Shown here in pieces: positions 57,913 to 64,000 of a stretch of DNA of 64,000 bases. Made by a program: the position numbers and the translations under genes. The notes under the pieces are model-generated. The model was not told the DNA's origin and made no database searches. It worked only from the letters and a program-made list of their open reading frames with translations. The DNA is from Marivirga arenosa. Its GTDB lineage: Bacteria; Bacteroidota; Bacteroidia; Cytophagales; Cyclobacteriaceae. The DNA lies in assembly GCF_030503895.2 (NCBI RefSeq), contig NZ_CP129970.2:1366001-1430000 (forward strand). Reading direction: 5' to 3'. The stretch's first letter is position 1; every line of letters begins with the position of its first letter.

Positions 57913-58860
57913 TTATCTCATCACTGGCAAAAAAGAAATCAAAACCTTAGCTTTTGCGTGACCCGCACTTAAATACTCCATCGCTAAATCCGTTTGTTCC
58001 ATTTTATATACTTTCTCAATGGATGGTTTTATTTTTCCCTTTTCGACTAAATCTGCAACAAAAGCCAAATCCTCTGAAAATGGTTTTGCTGCTACCGCTT
58101 TTATTTTCTTTTTCCCAAAAGATAAAATTTTTCCAAATAAAAGTGCTTTAAAGATTTGCTTTAAACTACCTCCAACAGCAACGTATTGGCCGCTATTGCT
58201 CAACATCTTTTTACATTTTAACAGTGGGTAATTTCCGTTTATAGCTAAGATTAAATCATAGCAATCATCACGATCAAAAAGGTCTTCTTGGGTATAATCG
58301 ATGACTTTATCGGCCCCCAAATTATAAGATTGCTCAACCGACTTAGTACTGCAAACGGCCGTGACATCCGTTTCAAAATATTTGGCTAATTGAAGGGCGA
58401 AAGTTCCTACCCCTCCAGCAGATCCAATGATCAAAACCTTTTCTCCTTTTGAAATACCGCCTTTCCTTAAGGCCTGCAAAGCAGTAGTAGCCGCAACTGG
58501 CAAAGCAGCTGCCTCCTCAAAGGATACTCCCTTTGGCTTGTGCACTAATACTGAAGTTTTAGTTGCCTTAAATTCGGCAAATCCTCCCATACCCACATCG
58601 GCTAAATCCGCTATTACTTCATCTCCAACTTTGAATTGGCTAATGCCTTTACCTACTTCTTCAACTATGCCCGAAATAGCAGATCCTAAGATGTTATGCT
58701 TAGGTACAATTCGCATTTGGATAGAGCGATAATCAGCCGCATTAGGTGAAGCACAGTGTACCTTTACCAAAACTTCGTCATCCTGAATATTTGGCTTGGG
58801 CACTTCATGAATTTGAAATTTTTGGTATGGATTTTTACGATCAAACAGGACAGCTTTCAT
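57913..58860 (-). CDS. MDR-superfamily NADPH:quinone oxidoreductase-like protein
   Basis: The 315-residue cytoplasmic enzyme has the GroES-like N-terminal domain (HCASPNAADYRSIQMR) and a Rossmann domain with VLIIGSAGGVGTFALQLAK near residue 147 for NADPH. No catalytic zinc ligands are evident, so it belongs to the zinc-free quinone oxidoreductase/zeta-crystallin branch. Substrate unknown. It lies on the same strand as the small barrel gene 60 bases away. Confidence 0.88.
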   Translation of the reverse strand: MKAVLFDRKNPYQKFQIHEVPKPNIQDDEVLVKVHCASPNAADYRSIQMRIVPKHNILGSAISGIVEEVGKGISQFKVGDEVIADLADVGMGGFAEFKATKTSVLVHKPKGVSFEEAAALPVAATTALQALRKGGISKGEKVLIIGSAGGVGTFALQLAKYFETDVTAVCSTKSVEQSYNLGADKVIDYTQEDLFDRDDCYDLILAINGNYPLLKCKKMLSNSGQYVAVGGSLKQIFKALLFGKILSFGKKKIKAVAAKPFSEDLAFVADLVEKGKIKPSIEKVYKMEQTDLAMEYLSAGHAKAKVLISFLPVMR

Positions 58861-58920
58861 GCAAATTAAGGTTAGTTTCCTATGAAAGTAGTTAATTTAA
58901 AGCAAAAGCAATTGAGATCA

Positions 58921-59460
58921 TCAAAAACTATAGCCTACACTAAAAGCTGCCATAAAATGAAAATCAGAAATAATTTTTCTATATGACTTAGGTATATAAT
59001 ATTCCGATTTTAAATAATCTGTCTCCATAATAGGTGTAATGCCAATCCTCCACAGAAATCGACTGTCTGGTTTTTGGTACCTATATCCTAAACGAGCTGA
59101 GAAAAAAGTATCCCAACTCCAGTCTACTGCTTGGTTGTCTGCATCTCGAGTTGAAGAATAGACTTTAATTATACCTAAGCCTCCTTCTATATGGTGACTT
59201 AACCCAATCTTATAAATCTGATTAATACTCATTGGTAACCATAAATCGATAAAACCAACAAAGGGCGGATAATAAGCCATTCCAAATTGGGCAGTAGTTT
59301 TCCATTTCGACTGATCAAATATTATGCGTTCGTAATTTAAAGAATAGGCTAAACCATGGCCCCCTAGCTCTAATTGGACATTATTTTTATAGTTGAATTC
59401 CTGAGCGGATAGCTGGTTAGAAAGGGAAATTAACAGAATTAAAAATGAGAGTCTTTTCAT
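58921..59460 (-). CDS. Small outer-membrane beta-barrel protein, unknown function
   Basis: The 179-residue protein has a signal peptide (residues 1-19, ending LSAQ) and alternating amphipathic strands (VQLELGGHGLAYSLNYERI, FSARLGYRY, FMAAFSVGYSF), ending in Phe as expected for outer-membrane insertion. It is of a size for an eight-stranded barrel. I do not recognise a specific family. The accessory region with the 21-bp repeat array begins just upstream. Confidence 0.7.
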   Translation of the reverse strand: MKRLSFLILLISLSNQLSAQEFNYKNNVQLELGGHGLAYSLNYERIIFDQSKWKTTAQFGMAYYPPFVGFIDLWLPMSINQIYKIGLSHHIEGGLGIIKVYSSTRDADNQAVDWSWDTFFSARLGYRYQKPDSRFLWRIGITPIMETDYLKSEYYIPKSYRKIISDFHFMAAFSVGYSF

Positions 59461-59684
59461 TTTTTGTTTTAGTGGATAGATATGTGAAACGGTAGAAGGT
59501 AAGGACTATTGCATAGCTCTTATTACTTTAATTCTTAATCAATTTTTTCAGTTCTAAATTCAGTATTAACGATCTCTCCCCAAATTGCAAGAAGAAGCAT
59601 TATCTGCCTTAGCTACTCATATAAAAGACTATTCCAGCGGATATTTCGAATGAGATAAACCTCTTCATATAGGGTATTCCTGAA

Positions 59685-60091
59685 GCAGGAGGCCTATATT
59701 TTTACGCAGGAAAGGCAAAATTTAGCGCAGGAAGGGTCATAAGTCTTGCAGGAAGAGGTATAATTTACGCAGGACGGCTAAAAAATGGCGCAGGAAAGGG
59801 TATAAGTACCGCAGGAAGCCTCAATAGTCTCGCAGGAGAGGGTCATATTCACGCAGGAAGGGGCGAAAGTGGCGCAGGAGTGCGGTTTAGTCATTTTAGA
59901 TAGCAGGTAAATGATCTTTTCTTGCGGGTGAACGATTTTTTCTTGCGGGTAAGCCATTTTTTAATGCGGTTATATCATTTTATAGCGCGGATAAATGATT
60001 TTATTGAGCGGTTGCGTCATTTTGGAAAGCGGTTGGGTAATTTTCGGAAGCGATTGGGTGATTTTGCTTGGCTTTCTTGAAAGCTCAACAA
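59685..60091. repeat. Strict 21-bp-period repeat array, two sub-blocks
   Basis: Sub-block A has GCAGGA starting at 59685, 59706, 59727, 59748, 59769, 59790, 59811, 59832, 59853 and 59874, exactly 21 bases apart with no mismatch in the hexamer. After an 8-base phase shift, sub-block B has GCGGtT-type hexamers (GCGGTT, GCAGGT, GCGGGT, GCGGAT, GCGATT) at 59882, 59903, 59924, 59945, 59966, 59987, 60008, 60029 and 60050, each with ATTTT near unit positions 12-16. The other positions differ strongly between units. One plus-strand frame is open for 76 codons over block A (59673-59900) but has no start codon. Confidence 0.9.
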
Positions 60092-60127
60092 AAAGCTTAG
60101 CAAAATAAGTAAAAGGATTTTTTTCAT
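60017..60127 (-). CDS. Short signal-peptide ORF entering the 21-bp array
   Basis: On the minus strand an ATG at 60127 opens a 36-codon frame: MKKILLLILLSFLLSFQ, then ESQA as a likely signal peptidase site, then heptapeptide repeats KSPNRFR and KLPNRFP coded by the first units of sub-block B, before a TGA at 60017-60019. The same frame stays repeat-like (KxxxRxx, then AxxxxxP) through the entire array but meets further TGA and TAA codons. It may be the head of a decayed repeat-coding secreted protein, or a genuine small exported peptide. Confidence 0.4.
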   Translation of the reverse strand: MKKILLLILLSFLLSFQESQAKSPNRFRKLPNRFPK

Positions 60128-60294
60128 GTGGTTAAATTTGTTGATAGTTTTTTAGAATGATATAGTTAAAAATAAATGCCCACTATGCAGAGCATGGCGG
60201 AAACCCTAAAGCTACAGTAAGTGCGGGATTTTGAAACACCATCTTGTCTGGCTTAACAAAGTTTATTAATTGTAATATGTTAACCTTATATAGT

Positions 60295-61450
60295 TTAATC
60301 CGAATTGGCTATAGCTACGGTTGGTGGAAGTAATAATTCTTTTCTTAATTCTGTATTAAGATTTTCCTTTGTCAACCCAACATCATTTAATAAATCCCAC
60401 ATCTCGCCTTTTTCTAATAATGTTAATAACTTTTCTTTTCCATACAAACGAAACGTCCTTTCACATATCAATGCACCTATCATATACGGAATTGAAGTTT
60501 CTCCGGCAAAGAATCTTTCAAAAGGTTCTAAGTGCAAGCTTAAGTCAATTTCAGGGTTTTTTGTAAGGTATGTTTTTAAGTTTTTTTTTATGCCACGTAT
60601 AGCTGTACTTTCGACTGCCACCAAAATATGTAGCCATCCCTTCATTGAACAGTTGAGCTCTAGAATAATAAAAAGCAATAATATAAAGATGCATGATTTC
60701 ATGAGTATAGAACTCCGAACTATTTGCTGAAAAAACTATATTCTGGCGAGCAGATAGACCTCCACCACCTTCTCTATACATAATTGGATTATAGTCGAAG
60801 CCTTTGATTTGAAATAGTTCTTTAAGGTTTGTACAAGAATAGTAGGTAATCGGTAAGGGCTCGGTGTTAAAAAAGTCACTTATTTTTTCGATATCTTTTA
60901 TTTGCTTTTCAGCTTCTTGTTCATTGAACTCCTTATTCGGAGAGATAACATAACTTAGACTCCCTTTCTCAATTTTCTTCCAGTCCTTTGTAAAATATTG
61001 AGTTGAATTAGAAAGAACAACGCCTGAGTCCGATTTCGTTGCTAAAATATTGTAAATATACTTTAATGTATTTTCTTCTGTAACAGTATTATGACCTATA
61101 TATGCCACTTTAATAAGTTTCTTGTTCTCCTTATCCGTGTCCACGATGTGTAACAAAGTAGGCTGATAAAAATTTGAAATACTATCTTTATCTTCAATTC
61201 TGTAAATGTCCTGATATGGAAACCAATAGGTATCAAAGTCATCTGATGACCAATATGTATTTTCATAGTTGGATTTATTTTTTGTTGACAAGAATCCGCG
61301 GAGGGTTTTAATAATTTCCTGATTTATCTGAGCTTCTTGATCTACAGTGGGTGAGATAGTCAAATTAAAAGTTGATGAACATTCTTTTTTTTCTGCCGAA
61401 TTACAGCAACATCATATTAAAAGTAAAATTAGACAGGAAAATCTAGTCAT
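60295..61450 (-). pseudogene. Broken lipoprotein zinc metallopeptidase (gluzincin)
   Basis: The reading frame is continuous from an ATG at 61450 except for TGA at 61412-61414 (codon 13), in the hydrophobic core of a lipoprotein signal (MTRFSCLILLLI, stop, CCCNSAEKKE), and a -1 frameshift at a run of nine A (60581-60589, minus strand). Removing one A joins the upstream part (61363-60551 in one frame) to the downstream part (to 60295 in another), restoring about 384 residues. The zinc motif HEIMH (60689-60703) and the third ligand in LFNEGMATYFGG identify a gluzincin/peptidase MA-like enzyme. An internal TTG at 61363 could start translation but would lack the export signal. Confidence 0.75.
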
Positions 61451-61540
61451 ATTGCTTGATTAATTTACTATGAACGGCTATGTTTTATAAATACGCTTGC
61501 ACTTTCCAATATCACTAAAGTATCAAATTGTGCTGAAAAT

Positions 61541-61738
61541 TTAAAGTAGCTCAATAGTGCATTCACTATAAATTTTGTTAGATTTTCTTGCTTTTCGTTC
61601 TGGGTTTGTTCCTTTCATATTCCACAGCGCACCGGACAGCCATACTCTTTGATAAGTTTTGGGTTTGAGTGTTAGTTTTGCGGGACTTAGCAATGTGTAT
61701 TGTTGAAAGAGTTGGTTAAGTCTGAGTTGCATATACAA
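61541..61738 (-). CDS. Possible short ORF, unknown
   Basis: A 65-codon frame starts inside the last codons of the EcoRII-like gene (23-base overlap). It is basic and includes TYQRVWLSGALWNMKGTNP, with no signal peptide or known domain. It may be a real small gene, part of a dispersed repeat or chance. Downstream, 61451-61540 shows nothing else. Confidence 0.25.
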   Translation of the reverse strand: MYMQLRLNQLFQQYTLLSPAKLTLKPKTYQRVWLSGALWNMKGTNPERKARKSNKIYSECTIELL

Positions 61739-62885
61739 CCTCTATAAATCCTTCAAGTGTTAGTATATTCGCACGATGTTCAGTAGGAAAGCTGCTTAAA
61801 TATGCTCGCGGAACGACTAATTGCACGCCATAGTTATTCATCTCTTCAAGTTGATTTTTCGAAATCCCTTGCTGCAAAGTAAATAGATGCTTTGTTTTGA
61901 TACGGTCTGCTTCATTAAGAATCTGTCTCCACCTGTCTTTACAGGTTGTTTTTGAAGCAAGAAGAACAAGCTTATTTTCGTCAAATTTTGGGTCATTATA
62001 TGACTCTATATTCGGGAACATAAAGTCCGGCTTCTTATTGTTTTCTGTAGTTACCTGAGTTTGAAAAATCAATTCCGAAATTCGAAAGATCTCTTCTAAA
62101 TGATGCTCTAGCGACTTTCCTGCACGACTCTTCCTTCTGTTTAGGATAGTGTTAGCAGATTTAACTAGTTCTTCCACAGACTGAAAAGGAGTACGGATTA
62201 GTTCTGAGTACCGATCATTTTCGATTGTTTTGAAAAGGGAATATTCTGCTTCCAGCCAATTTAGTAATTCCTTATCAGGATTTGATTTGATCTGATTAGA
62301 AGTAATGTTATATGAGCTAATAAAACAAGTTCTCGCATTATTTGCTAGATCAATTGTTGGTGGAAAATCAACTTGTAAAGATTTTACATAAGCTAAGAAA
62401 CATTGTAGTAACCTATCTTCGGAAGTTTGTTCGACTTGCTTTGGTATTATTCCATTCGTCTCGGTTGATGAAATATTGAGTGCAGCAAAAAAGTCTTCTA
62501 TATCTTCATCACTACTTAAAACATATCCCTCAAAGAAATCTGCTGATTTTTTGACAAGTACGAGAAGATCACCAACATTATCGTCAGTCAAGTAAGGAAA
62601 TCCACGGCCAAACCTCGTTAACCTGTACTCATTTCTTGTTCCTACACCATAATAAATGAAACGACTGGAGGTTTCGAAGTCATCTTGCCAACGAATAGTA
62701 ACATAATGATCCTTGTTAGACCCTTTTTCTCCCGGTGAATTAAAGAATAGCGGCCAAGAGTTCTTATGCATATGGAAGCCCGCTTGATGTCCGCCAGTTG
62801 CACCTGTGTCGTTAGGTTTTATAAATTTACTGAATGATACTTCAGACTGCTGCGCTGATTGTATTGCCTTTTCTAATATGCTCAT
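61716..62885 (-). CDS. EcoRII-like type IIE restriction endonuclease
   Basis: The 389-residue protein matches the EcoRII two-domain plan. The N-terminal effector-binding domain (about 1-150) has [20 protein letters not shown] and [13 protein letters not shown]; the C-terminal PD-(D/E)xK nuclease has KPDFMFPN near residue 280 and [19 protein letters not shown] near 308, holding the catalytic lysines, then [15 protein letters not shown]. EcoRII-family enzymes cut around CC(A/T)GG or related CCNGG sites, and EcoRII needs two sites; specificity here is inferred. Its start lies inside the methyltransferase gene (44-base overlap), so the pair is co-translated. Confidence 0.92.
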   Translation of the reverse strand: MSILEKAIQSAQQSEVSFSKFIKPNDTGATGGHQAGFHMHKNSWPLFFNSPGEKGSNKDHYVTIRWQDDFETSSRFIYYGVGTRNEYRLTRFGRGFPYLTDDNVGDLLVLVKKSADFFEGYVLSSDEDIEDFFAALNISSTETNGIIPKQVEQTSEDRLLQCFLAYVKSLQVDFPPTIDLANNARTCFISSYNITSNQIKSNPDKELLNWLEAEYSLFKTIENDRYSELIRTPFQSVEELVKSANTILNRRKSRAGKSLEHHLEEIFRISELIFQTQVTTENNKKPDFMFPNIESYNDPKFDENKLVLLASKTTCKDRWRQILNEADRIKTKHLFTLQQGISKNQLEEMNNYGVQLVVPRAYLSSFPTEHRANILTLEGFIEVVYATQT

Positions 62886-64000
62886 CTAATCTGGCTAGTT
62901 CATTAACAATTTTTTCTCCAACGGCCTGCATTAAAGGTCTTACCACTGAGTTACCAAATTGCTTATAAGCCTGAGTATCTGAAACTGGGATTTCAAAATT
63001 ATCAGGAAAACCCTGCAATCTGGCACATTCTCTAGGAGTTAGTCTTCTTGGATTTTTTCCTTCTTGAGGGATCAAAATTTCCGATCCATCTTTGTAATAG
63101 CGTGCGCTTAAAGTCCTTGATATTCCATCCATATCAACAAGTCCAAAACCAAAGCCATTGCCTTTAGCTTTATGTTTAGCTGAATAAGCTTGTAGATAAT
63201 TCCACAGTTTGTCTGATAAAGTATATTTAGGATCTGGGTTTGGGTCTAAAATGTCTTCTATAGCATGTGTTTGATCTGGCATTTCAGGAAAATCAAACTG
63301 TTCATTTGCATTGTACCGATCCATATCAAAACCGACAATTACAATTCTCTCACGATGTTGTGGCACAAAATGTTTCCCGTCTAAAACTTGGAAGTGAATA
63401 TTATATCGCAATTTTTTCAAAGTTTTTTGGATCACTTTAAAGGTGTTGCCCTTATCATGTGATACGAGGTTTTTTACATTTTCAAGCAGGAAAGATTTCG
63501 GTCGTTTTTCCTTCAGTATTCTTTTAATATCAAAGAATAGAGTTCCCTGAGTTTCATCTTTAAACCCATGCGCTTTACCTAAGCTATTTTTCTTCGACAC
63601 CCCTGCTATTGAAAATGGCTGACATGGAAAACCCGCAATTAAAATGTCATGCTCAGGAATTTCTTTCTCACCTATTTTAGTAATATCTCCAAAAGGAACT
63701 TCTCCGAAGTTGCAGTGATATGTCTTTTGAGCATATTGATTCCATTCAGAGGTAAAAACGCATTTTCCCCCCAAATTGTGAAATGCCATTCTGAAACCAC
63801 CAATGCCCGCAAAAAGGTCAATGAATTTGAATGTTCCATTCTCATGTGGGGGGAATGGAATATCCCACTCAAAAGGAAGATATCCTTGAAAATAAGGTTC
63901 ATTTACTATTGAAGGATCTAGAGACTGCCCATACTCTATGGCAGATTTTCGAAAATAATGGGAAACTCCGTTTTGGTAACTCTGAAAGTAGTGGGTAAGA
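62842..64000 (-). CDS. C5-cytosine DNA methyltransferase (Dcm-like), start beyond window
   Basis: The reading frame runs from the stop at 62842 to the right edge without a convincing start. An ATG at 63789 (MAFHNLGG) exists but would delete motif I, which is encoded just upstream as [12 protein letters not shown], and before it about 60 more residues (including [16 protein letters not shown]) that fit a Dcm/EcoRII-type N-terminal extension. Further motifs: PCQPFS with catalytic Cys, [31 protein letters not shown] and QFGNSVVRP. It methylates cytosine in the site protected from the neighbouring EcoRII-like enzyme. Confidence 0.92.
   Translation of the reverse strand, partial: LTHYFQSYQNGVSHYFRKSAIEYGQSLDPSIVNEPYFQGYLPFEWDIPFPPHENGTFKFIDLFAGIGGFRMAFHNLGGKCVFTSEWNQYAQKTYHCNFGEVPFGDITKIGEKEIPEHDILIAGFPCQPFSIAGVSKKNSLGKAHGFKDETQGTLFFDIKRILKEKRPKSFLLENVKNLVSHDKGNTFKVIQKTLKKLRYNIHFQVLDGKHFVPQHRERIVIVGFDMDRYNANEQFDFPEMPDQTHAIEDILDPNPDPKYTLSDKLWNYLQAYSAKHKAKGNGFGFGLVDMDGISRTLSARYYKDGSEILIPQEGKNPRRLTPRECARLQGFPDNFEIPVSDTQAYKQFGNSVVRPLMQAVGEKIVNELARLDEHIRKGNTISAAV

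Larger units (their letters stand above)
59461..60294. other. Gene-poor stretch carrying the 21-bp array and a signal-peptide ORF
   Basis: No conventional gene is visible over 834 bases. The first 220 bases show nothing I can identify. The centre holds the 21-bp repeat array and the signal-peptide ORF, listed separately. The last 165 bases contain a short GC-richer segment (about 60175-60255) with no recognised motif, which could be part of a dispersed repeat. Confidence 0.6.

Noticed and set aside
59673-59903. Plus-strand gene coding AGxxxxx heptapeptides
   Set aside because: The 76-codon frame is open but has no ATG and no plausible ribosome site, so I report it only as part of the array.
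59685-60091. CRISPR array
   Set aside because: The conserved element is only 6 bases, the period is 21 bases and no cas genes are present; repeats and spacers of normal CRISPR size are absent.
60295-60702. Separate 135-residue gene starting with a signal-like MKSCIFILL
   Set aside because: This apparent N-terminus is a shifted reading of the HEIMH region of the peptidase; only the part after the A9 run is real and belongs to the upstream gene.
23535-61450. Alternative genetic code (TGA as sense) to explain the in-frame stops
   Set aside because: Intact genes such as cheB end in TGA with well-spaced neighbours, and one of the internal stops is TAA.
63672-63902. 76-codon ORF on the minus strand near the methyltransferase start
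   Set aside because: It is a shifted frame over the methyltransferase N-terminal extension; the motif I frame is clearly the coding one.

Overview
The window looks like chromosome from a Bacteroidota bacterium, most likely a marine, gliding, non-flagellated member of the Cytophagales (a Marivirga-like organism is my guess from gene content, not a database match). The reasons are low GC, a SusB-type GH97 glucosidase, YfiR/DUF4154 and DUF3365 proteins, carboxypeptidase-regulatory-domain proteins, class II-like IleS with KMSKR, a long LspA, and several TAnnTTTG promoter boxes typical of this phylum. No rRNA, tRNA, insertion sequence or CRISPR array was recognised.

Layout. 1-5 kb: a cut-off amidohydrolase, a membrane-anchored MutS-like ATPase, a Gre-type factor with a membrane protein, and a threonine/serine dehydratase. 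5-10 kb: a secreted hydrolase, a lone receiver, and a convergent sensory trio (YfiR-like periplasmic protein, HAMP-GAF-PAS membrane sensor, CxxCH haem-binding DUF3365 protein). 10-23 kb: housekeeping genes (prfA, ileS, lspA) mixed with a GH97 glucosidase, a flavoprotein, an MMPL exporter and a TPR protein. 23.5-24.2 kb: a decayed SUMF1-type gene with two in-frame stops. 24-33 kb: serine hydrolase, membrane AraC regulator, PhoX-like lipoprotein, di-haem peroxidase, and two proteins of unknown role.

33-47.3 kb is the centrepiece: a complete chemosensory operon on the minus strand, in the order cheW, outer-membrane barrel, methyl-accepting protein, cheR, cheD, cheY-like, cheA, receiver-histidine kinase, cheB, six-PAS LytS-type kinase. 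A LytTR response regulator lies immediately upstream, separated by a hairpin terminator and a 20-21 bp tandem repeat that resembles a LytTR operator. Nothing in the window encodes a flagellar motor, so the output is probably gliding, gene expression or surface behaviour.

47-59 kb: M16 and M20 peptidases, a metallo-beta-lactamase-fold protein, an amino acid permease, a SpoIIAA-like protein, a pyruvate-oxidase-type enzyme, a PAS histidine kinase, a quinone-oxidoreductase-type dehydrogenase and a small barrel protein.

59-64 kb is accessory: a strict 21-bp-period repeat array of about 19 units in two sub-blocks entered by a short signal-peptide ORF, a broken lipoprotein metallopeptidase (in-frame TGA plus an A9 frameshift), and an EcoRII-like restriction enzyme overlapping a C5-cytosine methyltransferase whose start lies beyond the right edge.
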